Below are positions 1 through 5,886 of a stretch of 8,081 nt of DNA, piece after piece. The stretch is from the NCBI GenBank assembly GCA_016200125.1, contig JACQFK010000167.1, forward strand, positions 1-8,081, written 5' to 3'. A program made the translations under genes and the position numbers. The notes below the pieces were generated by a model, which made no database searches, was not told the DNA's origin, and saw only the letters and a list, made by a program, of their open reading frames with translations. The number at the start of each line of letters is the position of its first letter. The first letter of the stretch is position 1. The stretch is from Planctomycetota bacterium. GTDB taxonomy: Bacteria > Planctomycetota > MHYJ01 > JACPRB01.

Positions 1-843
1 CTGGGCCTGGAGTGGAAGGAGGGGGCACTGGACCTTCCCAGCCGCTACGGGACGGCGGTCGTCGCCCGGCTGGCGGTCTGCCAGGCCCGCTTCCTCGCCG
101 ACCGCGGCCGCCCCCGCGAGGCGGTCGAACTGCTCGTCGACTGCTGCCGCTTCGCGGGCGACCTGGACCACGTCGAGGACATGGAGCCGGAGTTCCGGGA
201 GCTCAACGCGCTGATCGAGACGGGGCGTCTGTCGCGTCCCGACCTCGAGGAGCTCGGCCGCGAGCTCGAGATCCTGGACCGCGGCTTCCCGCGGCGGGGT
301 CACCGCATGTTCCTCGACTTCATCGCGCTCGCGTCGCTCCTCATCAAGTCCGGCGGCACGGTCACGCCGCAGCTCGTCGGTCTCGGCGCGGACCCCGAGG
401 ACGCCCTCTGGCGCTACGGCTTCTCCGGCCGCCTGATGAAGACCGACGCCTTCGAAACGACGGTCCGTGCGCTGCGGCAGCTGAACGAGGCGGACGAGCG
501 GCCCTGGCTCGAATCGCGGGTCCTCCTGCAGAGGATCGCCGCGGAGCTGGGGGCGAGCTCGAACCCCATCGCCCGCACGGCTCCCGACGAGATCCTGAGA
601 TCCGATCTCGCCCACCGCGGCCACCGGGCGCAGCTCCGCCTGATCCGCATCGCCGCCCGCTACCGCGCGACGGGCGAGCTGCTGGACCTCGAGGATCCCT
701 TCGGAGACAAGCTCCATTCCCGGCTGGGCGAGGACGCCCTCAAGGTCTGGAGCGTCGGGACGGAAGGCAAGGACCACGGCGGCATCGGGACCTTCTCGTT
801 CGACGCGGAAGGCCAGGACTTGCTGCTGGAAGTGCGGCGGTAG
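1..843 (+). CDS. Uncharacterised protein, C-terminal part (5' end off the window)
   Basis: The frame is open from the first base to a TAG stop at 841-843, giving 280 residues without an N-terminus. The first in-frame ATG, at 181, lies inside continuous coding-like sequence, so it is probably not the true start. The first 110 or so residues look alpha-helical and rich in Leu, Ala, Arg and Glu. The last 60 residues carry an 'R-A-Q-L-R-L-I-R-I-A' helix, then 'LEDPFGDKL', then 'KVWSVGTEGKDHGG' and a short beta-rich end. I associate this DPFG / SVG.DGKD.GG ending with uncharacterised, often membrane-anchored proteins of Planctomycetota-like bacteria. It also loosely recalls the C-terminal region of GspG-type major pseudopilins, but no pilin N-terminus can be checked because that part is missing. 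No catalytic motif is recognised, so function is unknown. It converges on the HEAT-repeat gene with one base between stop codons. Confidence 0.7.
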   Translation: MGLEWKEGALDLPSRYGTAVVARLAVCQARFLADRGRPREAVELLVDCCRFAGDLDHVEDMEPEFRELNALIETGRLSRPDLEELGRELEILDRGFPRRGHRMFLDFIALASLLIKSGGTVTPQLVGLGADPEDALWRYGFSGRLMKTDAFETTVRALRQLNEADERPWLESRVLLQRIAAELGASSNPIARTAPDEILRSDLAHRGHRAQLRLIRIAARYRATGELLDLEDPFGDKLHSRLGEDALKVWSVGTEGKDHGGIGTFSFDAEGQDLLLEVRR

Positions 844-844
844 C

Positions 845-2107
845 TCACTTCGGCTTCGTCGCCGCCCACCAGGCGCGCCAGGCGGCCTCGTCCAGGCCGA
901 AGTCCTTTTCCGTGAGCGCCTTCAGGGCCCGCGACGCCGCCAGGGAGACGTTCCGGTCGGGGCCCGACAGCCAGGCGATGAGCGCGTCGATCGCAGCGCT
1001 GAGCTTCAGGCTCTGGGCCGCCCAGGCCAGGGCGATCCGCACCGCCGGATCTTCCTCGCGGAAGAACTGGTCGAGGAGCAGGTCCTGCCACTCGAAGGCT
1101 CTCAGGTTGACCAGCGCGGTCACGATCGCAGACCGCACGACGGGCGAGTCGTCGCGCAGCGAGAGCGCCAGGAAGCGGGCCTGTTCCTTCCGCCCCGTGA
1201 TGCCCATCACGGCGACGATGTCCGCCCGGGCCTCCCCGCGAGTGCGGTCGAAGGCGTCCATGAGGGCGGCGTCCAGGCCCTCCCGCCGGTCGAGCTTCTC
1301 CGAGAGGGCCGGCAGGATCTGGAGGGCGCGAAGACGGACGTCGCGGACCGGATCGCTGCAGGCGGAGGCGATGGCGCGGAAGGACTCCGCGCCGGGCAGG
1401 CCGGCCAGCCCCTGGAGGGCGGCGGAGCGCACGGCCGGGACCTCGTCTCCCAGCAGCGCGGCAATCCACGGCAGGGCCGCCGGATCGCCGAGGGCGCCGA
1501 GGAGGCGCGCGACCTCCGCGCGGACGGACGCTTTCCGGCTGCGCAGGAGCGGCTGGAGGGCGCGGACGGAGGCCGCGTCCTTGACTTCCACGATCGCCGC
1601 GGCGAGATAGGACCGCAGCGCGTCGTCGACAGTCTCGAGCCGGCGCACGAGGTAGGGGATCGACGAGGGCGCGAGCTTCAGCAGTTCGCGGAACAGGTCG
1701 TTGCGGCGCGCTTCGGGCGCCGTGAGGAGCGCCTCCAGGACCGACTCGATCCTCTCGAAGTTCGCCGACGCCCCCTGCTCCGAAGAACTGCGGGCCTCGG
1801 GGCGCCGGGGAGGGAGCAGGGCCTCGGGGCGGGCGGGAGCCGGGGCGGGCCGCGCGCGTTTCACCCGCTCCATGCGATCGATGGCGTCCCGGCGAACGGT
1901 GACTTCGCCGGAAGCCAGGACCAGCACCACGCTTCGGGATCCCTCCCGGACTGACTCGGCCTCGAGGACGGCTCCATTCTTCAGGTAGACCCTGGTGATC
2001 CGCAGGTCGCCGGTCTCCTGATCCTGGGTCGGCGTGGCGGCGATGAAGATCCCGAGCAGCGCAAACGCCAGGCCGAACCACGCGATGCCGACGGCCTTAC
2101 GGCTCAT
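845..2107 (-). CDS. Membrane-anchored HEAT-repeat protein
   Basis: This encodes 420 residues. Residues about 8-25 form one hydrophobic segment after a short basic N-terminus, either a signal anchor or an uncleaved signal peptide, so the rest is probably periplasmic. Residues 34-80 form a small beta-rich module ('VYLKNGAVLEAESV', 'LASGEVTVRRDAI') of the kind that often precedes a linker in such proteins. Residues 84-115 are a Pro/Ala/Arg/Ser-rich linker. Residues about 117-400 are tandem two-helix HEAT-like repeats ('ALLGDEVPAVRSAALQGLAG', 'LRDDSPVVRSAIVTALVNL', 'EEDPAVRIALAWAAQSL'). The end, 'LTEKDFGLDEAAWRAWW', is a tail common after HEAT repeats in planctomycete-like proteins. HEAT solenoids usually act as protein-binding scaffolds; no enzyme domain is visible. 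The ATG at 2107 is chosen because the hydrophobic N-terminus begins there and upstream sequence in frame has no coding character. An AGGGA about 10 bases upstream is a weak ribosome site. It is divergent from the minor-pilin operon, so a role in the same envelope machine is possible but unproven. Confidence 0.85.
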   Translation of the reverse strand: MSRKAVGIAWFGLAFALLGIFIAATPTQDQETGDLRITRVYLKNGAVLEAESVREGSRSVVLVLASGEVTVRRDAIDRMERVKRARPAPAPARPEALLPPRRPEARSSSEQGASANFERIESVLEALLTAPEARRNDLFRELLKLAPSSIPYLVRRLETVDDALRSYLAAAIVEVKDAASVRALQPLLRSRKASVRAEVARLLGALGDPAALPWIAALLGDEVPAVRSAALQGLAGLPGAESFRAIASACSDPVRDVRLRALQILPALSEKLDRREGLDAALMDAFDRTRGEARADIVAVMGITGRKEQARFLALSLRDDSPVVRSAIVTALVNLRAFEWQDLLLDQFFREEDPAVRIALAWAAQSLKLSAAIDALIAWLSGPDRNVSLAASRALKALTEKDFGLDEAAWRAWWAATKPK

Positions 2108-2195
2108 ATCAGAAGAATCCCTGCAATTCCCGGGCCCGGCCGGGGGGAGCGGCAGCCCTGGATCCCGGAGGTCTGATCGATGGATTCCTCGTGTG

Positions 2196-2217
2196 CCGCG
2201 CGGAACTTTCCGCGCGG
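2196..2217. repeat. Perfect 22-bp palindrome in the divergent intergenic region
   Basis: Arms CCGCGCGGAA and TTCCGCGCGG are exact reverse complements around a central CT. The centre lies about 53 bases upstream of the GC of the -12 element of the sigma-54-type promoter, roughly -65 from the expected transcript start. A perfect dyad there fits a dimeric regulator's site, for example an enhancer-binding protein or a repressor. It could also form a 9-bp hairpin with a 4-base loop in a transcript running toward the HEAT gene. No T-run follows on either side, so it is not an intrinsic terminator. Confidence 0.6.
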
Positions 2218-2243
2218 CGGCCCCCTCTCCCGCCGGGGGGCCG
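2218..2243. repeat. Second inverted repeat, directly abutting the palindrome
   Basis: Arms CGGCCCCC (2218-2225) and GGGGGCCG (2236-2243) are perfect reverse complements around a 10-base loop. The repeat fills the space between the 22-bp palindrome and the sigma-54-type -24 element. It may be a second protein site, part of a structured leader on the minus-strand transcript, or incidental G+C-rich symmetry. Confidence 0.45.
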
Positions 2244-2245
2244 CG

Positions 2246-2260
2246 TGGCATCGGACTTGC
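2246..2260 (+). promoter_or_regulatory. Candidate sigma-54 (RpoN) -24/-12 promoter for the minor-pilin operon
   Basis: The sequence TGGCAT-CGGAC-TTGC matches the sigma-54 consensus TGGCAC-N5-TTGC at nine of ten defined positions. The invariant GG (2247-2248) and GC (2259-2260) are 12 bases apart, the required spacing. Transcription would start near 2271-2273, leaving a leader of about 37 bases before the PilV-like ATG. Pilin genes in several proteobacteria are driven by RpoN with a PilR-type activator, which fits the genes downstream. The match and spacing are seen directly; its use is inferred. Confidence 0.65.
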
Positions 2261-2293
2261 CATGCAAAGAGTAAAGGAGGATCCCGGTTTGGC

Positions 2294-2299
2294 GGGAGG
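2294..2299 (+). promoter_or_regulatory. Ribosome binding site fixing the PilV-like start
   Basis: GGGAGG lies nine bases before the ATG at 2309 and supports that start over the in-frame ATG at 2180, which would lie upstream of the predicted promoter. A second Shine-Dalgarno-like AAAGGAGG ends at 2280 but has no good in-frame start at the right distance. Confidence 0.6.
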
Positions 2300-2308
2300 C
2301 TCGGAAGC

Positions 2309-2863
2309 ATGAATAGAACGCGCGGCCTGCGGACGGAAGGCTTCAGCCTCATCGAAGTTATGTTCGCCCTGACGATCGTAACGACCGCGCTGGTTGGTCT
2401 GTTCTCCGCCATCCTCCACATCAGCCGGCTCAACGCCGCGAACCGGGAGAACCTGGCGGCCCTGCGGGGCGCCGAGATGATGATCGAAACCTTGCGGAGC
2501 ACCCCCTTCGACCGGATCTTCGCCTCCTACAATTCGAACCGCTCCGATGATCCGCCTCCGGGACCCGGCTCCGCACCCGGACCCAACTTCGACGTCCTGG
2601 ATCTCGTCCCGCAGCCGGACGATGCCGACCAGAAATGCGGAAAGATCCTCTTCCCGACCGATGCGGGAGGCACCCGGCTCCTGGAGACCACGGTCGACCC
2701 GGACCTCATGATGCCCCGGGATCTGAACATGAACGGCAAGATCGACAGCGACGACGTCTCCGCCACCGCCGTCCTCCTTCCGGTCACGGTCCGGATCGAC
2801 TGGCAGGGAGTCCAGGGGCGGAGAACCTGGACCTGTCGGACCGTCCTGCTGAAGAAGAAATGA
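2309..2863 (+). CDS. PilV-like minor (pseudo)pilin with an EF-hand-type calcium loop
   Basis: This 184-residue protein has a classic type IV prepilin N-terminus. A short basic leader ends in Gly11, followed by Phe12 (cleavage between them) and Glu16 at mature position 5, then a hydrophobic helix to about residue 37. It should be cut and N-methylated by a PilD-type prepilin peptidase and enter a pilus or pseudopilus as a minor subunit. After the helix, 'AANRENLAALRGAEMMIETLR' resembles PilV-type proteins. Residues 138-149 form a D-x-N-x-N-G-x-I-D-x-x-D loop, the pattern of EF-hand and dockerin calcium sites. Cys110 and Cys176 could form a disulphide. It is the first gene of a three-gene minor-pilin operon, and its TGA overlaps the next gene's ATG (ATGA). 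GspI-type pseudopilin is the alternative name; sequence alone does not separate pilus from secretion use. Confidence 0.82.
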   Translation: MNRTRGLRTEGFSLIEVMFALTIVTTALVGLFSAILHISRLNAANRENLAALRGAEMMIETLRSTPFDRIFASYNSNRSDDPPPGPGSAPGPNFDVLDLVPQPDDADQKCGKILFPTDAGGTRLLETTVDPDLMMPRDLNMNGKIDSDDVSATAVLLPVTVRIDWQGVQGRRTWTCRTVLLKKK

Positions 2864-3429
2864 CCATGATGAAGAAGCCGGTCCCGGCAAAGCGCTTCCC
2901 CGCGGGCTTGACGCTCGTGGAGGTTCTCTTCGCGTCCATGTTCATGTCGTTCATGGCCCTGATGGTCTACCTGGTGCTGCACCGATCCTCGGACACCTAC
3001 TCCAACGAATCCATGCACCTCGCCCTCGACGAGCGGGCTCGGGAGGCGATGTCGGAGATCGCCCGCGATCTCCGGGAGGCCGGCGACACAACCCTTTCCA
3101 CCGGCGATCCCCCCCTCCCCGTCCTCGACGGGCAGAAGGTCTCGGATCTCCGCTTCGGCGTCCATTCCGGATACGACATGACCGGACGCAAGGTCCTCTA
3201 CACCCGAGTCGTCCGCTACCGCTTCATGCCGGCCGCCGGGGAGGGATACGTCGAAAGGACCGACCGTTCCGGGGTCACCACGCACCTCTGCGACGACGTG
3301 AAAAACGGCGGACTGACCTTCGTGGTGAGCGGCCGGAAGGTGACGGTCACTCTGGCGCTGGAGCGGCGGGACCTGAAGGGGACGCTGATCCACCGGGAGG
3401 CGACCACCTCCGTCGAACTGAGGAACTGA
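2860..3429 (+). CDS. PilW/GspJ-like minor (pseudo)pilin
   Basis: This 189-residue protein has a prepilin signal: basic leader, Gly16, Leu17 at mature position 1, Glu21 at position 5, and a hydrophobic helix to about residue 38. Leu instead of Phe after the cleavage site is tolerated in minor pilins. The following 'LALDERAREAMSEIARDLREAG' is typical of PilW/GspJ-type proteins, and the rest is beta-rich, ending in 'ATTSVEL'. The start at 2860 overlaps the upstream stop as ATGA and suggests translational coupling; ATG codons at 2866 and 2869 are alternatives with little effect on the product. GAAGAAG just upstream is only a weak ribosome site. The protein probably sits with its PilV- and PilX-like neighbours in the tip or priming complex of a type IV pilus or related secretion pseudopilus. 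Confidence 0.8.
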   Translation: MTMMKKPVPAKRFPAGLTLVEVLFASMFMSFMALMVYLVLHRSSDTYSNESMHLALDERAREAMSEIARDLREAGDTTLSTGDPPLPVLDGQKVSDLRFGVHSGYDMTGRKVLYTRVVRYRFMPAAGEGYVERTDRSGVTTHLCDDVKNGGLTFVVSGRKVTVTLALERRDLKGTLIHREATTSVELRN

Positions 3430-3431
3430 CT

Positions 3432-4703
3432 ATGCTCCGACACATGATGCGGAACCGCGGCGGAGCGCTGCTGCTGGCCACGATCATCGTCCTCATCGTC
3501 GCCGGACTCACCGGGGCGTTCTACTCCATCTCGATGATCAACAGCCGGTCCACGGCGAACGCCACCTTCGCCCTCCAGGCGCTCTACGCCGCCGAAGCGG
3601 GCGCGGGGATCTGCATCGCGGACATGAACCGGGGGGGGGCCGGCATCCTATCCGGGACCTGTTCGGGGGCCTCCTACGCCATCACCCGGATCGACTACGG
3701 CAGCGACGGGAAGGACAACGACGGAAACGGCAAGGCGGACGATCCCTACGAGGCCAACTTCGTCGAACTCAACGTCCGGGGGAGCTTCAACGGGATGGTA
3801 CGGACCCTGAGCATCGTCCTGACCCGCGCGGGCGGAGGCGTGTACTGGAATGCGCTGTTCGCCGGCAACCGGTCCGGCGACTCGAACTACTCCCTCCTGC
3901 TGGGCGGTCTCAAGCAGCAGGCGGACGTCGTGCACGGAAACGTCTACTCGGGGGGCAGCATCTTCAAGACTGGAGACGCCTCCATCAGCCCGTATCCGCG
4001 CCAGGATCCCGACAACTTCCTGATCATGTCCAACCGGCCGGCCACGGACAACAGCTCCCAGCGGCCTCCCCCCGAGTACAGCCTGGGCAGCCAGTCGGCG
4101 CTGGACCTGCTGCAGATGCGCTACGAGACCAACAACGACGTCAACGTCAAGGAGGGGCTCAACGCCGCCGGAACGCTCGGAAGCAATCCCGCCGGGGGCT
4201 CCGCGCTCCAGATCCTGGATCCGGACAACCCCGCCCACATCTTCCGGATGAACCCCAGCGACCGGACCGCCCTCACCACGACGACGGTGAAGAACGACTA
4301 CTTCCTCGAGGACCCCACGGAGCCGCTGCGCCTCGATCCTAACTGGACCGGCGAGGACGCCTACCATCTCCGTCTGAGCACGGCGAGGGGAAACCACGTG
4401 GTGTACTACATCGACGGAAACCTGTGGCTGAACAACCGCTACACCTACAGCTTCAAGTTCTATCACCCGGAGCCCACGGGCATCAAAGTGACCTTCGTCG
4501 CCAAGGGGAACATCTACTTCGGCGACAACCTCTTCTACCTCAACATCAACAAGGATGCGGTGGCCTTCATCGCCATGAAGGACCCGGACGTGCCCGACAG
4601 CGGCAACATCTACTTCGGCGATCCGCTCTACGGGACGACCCGGAGGTTCGAGGGCTACATGTACGCGGACAACAACTTCTACGACAACAACCTGGGCACC
4701 TGA
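3432..4703 (+). CDS. PilX-like pilus assembly protein, frameshifted near its 3' end
   Basis: The frame gives 423 residues. It opens with a PilX-type N-terminus: basic residues, 'RGGALLLATIIVLIVAGLTG' and a long hydrophobic helix to about residue 35, without the G|FxxxE prepilin motif. Then comes 'ALYAAEAGAG', the conserved A-A-E-A-G turn of PilX- and GspK-like proteins. Residues 92-107 are an Asp/Asn/Gly-rich loop ('DNDGNGKADD') resembling a calcium site. The middle is a large beta-rich domain with repeated 'GNIYFGD' and 'NIYFGDPLYG' strands. GAGGA at 3420-3424 is a good ribosome site. The frame stops at TGA 4701-4703, but family-like sequence continues in the -1 frame to 4855. One missing base near GGG 4694-4696 would give an unbroken 474-residue protein. 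The break could be a sequencing deletion, a real mutation or, less likely, recoding. Confidence 0.8.
   Translation: MLRHMMRNRGGALLLATIIVLIVAGLTGAFYSISMINSRSTANATFALQALYAAEAGAGICIADMNRGGAGILSGTCSGASYAITRIDYGSDGKDNDGNGKADDPYEANFVELNVRGSFNGMVRTLSIVLTRAGGGVYWNALFAGNRSGDSNYSLLLGGLKQQADVVHGNVYSGGSIFKTGDASISPYPRQDPDNFLIMSNRPATDNSSQRPPPEYSLGSQSALDLLQMRYETNNDVNVKEGLNAAGTLGSNPAGGSALQILDPDNPAHIFRMNPSDRTALTTTTVKNDYFLEDPTEPLRLDPNWTGEDAYHLRLSTARGNHVVYYIDGNLWLNNRYTYSFKFYHPEPTGIKVTFVAKGNIYFGDNLFYLNINKDAVAFIAMKDPDVPDSGNIYFGDPLYGTTRRFEGYMYADNNFYDNNLGT
3631..3639 (+). repeat. G9 homopolymer inside the PilX-like gene
   Basis: Nine consecutive G residues span codons 67-70 (Arg-Gly-Gly-Ala). The reading frame is intact across the tract, so it does not explain the downstream frameshift. 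A change of one G would truncate the protein early, so the tract is a possible phase-variation site or a place prone to base-calling error. Confidence 0.7.
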
Positions 4704-4855
4704 TCAAGAGGGACCTGCCGGACGGCAACCACGTCAAGCTGCAGGTCGATTTCAACGACATGATCATGATGGGAAAAGGGCCCCCGGGGATTCCGCCGAT
4801 GGCCGGAGGATCGACGGGAACCTGGATGATCGTCTCGTGGAGGCTGGTCCCCTGA
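4697..4855 (+). pseudogene. Out-of-frame C-terminal end of the PilX-like protein
   Basis: About 52 codons in the -1 frame relative to the upstream gene read through 'RDLPDGNHVKLQVDFND', a Pro/Gly-rich stretch and 'GTWMIVSWRLVP', then TGA at 4853-4855. This 'GNHV...VDF...PG.PP...W.V.SWR' pattern is the expected end of the PilX-like domain upstream, and there is no separate start or ribosome site. It is therefore the displaced tail of the same gene, not an independent one. Its stop lies three bases from the stop of the convergent lipoprotein gene. Confidence 0.7.
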
Positions 4856-4858
4856 GGG

Positions 4859-5455
4859 CTACTTCCGGGGCGTCTTCGCCAGGTCGGCTTCGAGCCCGGC
4901 CAGGACCCTGCCCAGCGCGCCGTTCCACCCGCGGACCACCGCATCAGGGCCGTCTTCGGAAAGCGCGACCGCCTCGCGGTAGTTCTTCTGGAACAGCACG
5001 GCGGTCGGCTCCGACGAGACCCGCACGAGCATGAACTGGATCTCCATCACGGCCGCCGCGGCGCCCCGCCGGTCGGCGTGCAGCGCGACGAGATTCCCCT
5101 CGAGCACGTGCGTCTCGGGCAGCGTACTGCCCGTGCCCACGACTGCCGAGAAGAGTCCCGAGGCGCCCAGCCAGCGTTGGGTCTGCTCCGTGAGCTGCAT
5201 CGCCGGCGGCACGAAGAACGCGTTGTAGAAGTCCGACTCGTAGACCGCCTCGGCGGTCCGCGTCACCAGCTCGCTGCCCTCGGAGAGCTTCGAGGCCGTG
5301 AAGCGGCGCACCCGGAGCACCGACTCCTTCGCCGGAGCCGCCGCGGCCCCCGGACGCTCGGCCGCGAGCGTGTAGAGCTTGCGGTCGGGATAGCTCGACT
5401 TCAGATCCACGCAGCCCGTCGCCGCGACGAGCGCGACCAGCCACATCCGCTTCAT
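4859..5455 (-). CDS. ABC-transport auxiliary lipoprotein (PqiC-like)
   Basis: This 198-residue protein has a lipoprotein signal: basic start, hydrophobic core and lipobox A-T-G-Cys15. Lipidation at Cys15 should tether it in the periplasm, probably to the outer membrane. 'KLYTLA' soon after the Cys, then 'VLRVRRFTASKLSEGSELV', 'YESDFYNAFFVPPAMQLTE' and 'RWLGASGLFSAV', follow the order of the ABC-type transport auxiliary lipoprotein family that includes PqiC. Members work with MCE-protein transporters, probably as the outer-membrane partner of the MCE tunnel. Its ATG overlaps the mlaD stop as ATGA, so it is translationally coupled to the mla genes and is the last gene of that operon in the window. 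It ends in TAG. Confidence 0.85.
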   Translation of the reverse strand: MKRMWLVALVAATGCVDLKSSYPDRKLYTLAAERPGAAAAPAKESVLRVRRFTASKLSEGSELVTRTAEAVYESDFYNAFFVPPAMQLTEQTQRWLGASGLFSAVVGTGSTLPETHVLEGNLVALHADRRGAAAAVMEIQFMLVRVSSEPTAVLFQKNYREAVALSEDGPDAVVRGWNGALGRVLAGLEADLAKTPRK

Positions 5456-5871
5456 TTGTTCACCGCCTTCCTCGGGGGCGCCTCGCCGAAGAGCGCCTGG
5501 GAGGGATAGCGCTTCACCTGCCCCATCAGCTCGCGCAGGTCCTGCGTCACGACGCGAAGGTTGTCCAGCGCCTCGTCCATCGAGCCGTTGTCCTCCGCCA
5601 GGGTCCGGTCCACCCGCCGCAGCGTCCCGGAGATCCGGTCGAGCGCCGCGTCGACCTTGTCGAAGGTGCCGGGGAGATGGTCCGTCGCCGTGCGGATCCC
5701 CTTGAGCGCCGGCGCCACGTCCTTCTCCAGCGTCTCCCGCACCTGGACCATCAGGGCCTTCGCCTCCTTGCCCACGTCCTCCGACACGACCCTCCGGGCG
5801 TCGCGGACCAGCAGCGTCGCCTCGTCCGCGAACTTGCGGACGTCGTCGACCGCCGGCTGGATCGTCTTCAC
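5452..5871 (-). CDS. mlaD: C-terminal part of MlaD, downstream of an in-frame amber codon
   Basis: This is the same reading frame as mlaD, continuing beyond TAG 5887-5889. Coding sequence resumes at 5886 ('DIDKLVKTIQPAVDDV'). The first usable start is a GTG at 5871, with only a weak AGGA upstream, giving 139 residues. The content is helical and coiled-coil-like, with heptad-like 'TFDKVDAALDRISGTLRRVD', and ends in 'KRYPSQALFGEAPPR', which resembles the usual C-terminus of periplasmic MCE proteins. The segment appears well preserved, which points to a recent nonsense change, a sequencing error or readthrough rather than old decay. If the amber were read through, the full protein would be 336 residues. 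It could be made separately only if translation restarts at the GTG. Its TGA overlaps the lipoprotein ATG. Confidence 0.65.
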   Translation of the reverse strand: MKTIQPAVDDVRKFADEATLLVRDARRVVSEDVGKEAKALMVQVRETLEKDVAPALKGIRTATDHLPGTFDKVDAALDRISGTLRRVDRTLAEDNGSMDEALDNLRVVTQDLRELMGQVKRYPSQALFGEAPPRKAVNK

Positions 5872-5886
5872 CAGCTTGTCGATGTC

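Noticed and set aside
12..1610. Long 532-codon open frame on the + strand
   Set aside because: It overlaps two better-supported genes in other frames, is Arg/Pro/Ala-rich without domain features, and is a typical high-G+C shadow frame.
2196..2243. Intrinsic transcription terminator
   Set aside because: The hairpins are strong but no T-run follows on either strand, and the region lies between divergent gene starts.
2150..2300. Cyclic-di-nucleotide (GEMM-type) riboswitch before the pilin operon
   Set aside because: A GCAAAG-like fragment is present, but the conserved paired architecture is not, and most of the region lies upstream of the predicted transcript start.
2262..2312. Possible 16-codon leader peptide whose TGA overlaps the PilV-like ATG
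   Set aside because: It has no ribosome site, and its ATG lies upstream of the transcript start predicted from the sigma-54 site.
2108..2890. Upstream in-frame extension of the HEAT gene to a 681-residue protein
   Set aside because: The extension is antisense to the PilV-like gene, lacks coding character, and precedes a proper ATG with a signal-anchor sequence at 2107.
4690..4705. Programmed -1 ribosomal frameshift in the PilX-like gene
   Set aside because: No slippery heptamer or clear downstream stimulator is visible; a missing base in a short G run is simpler.
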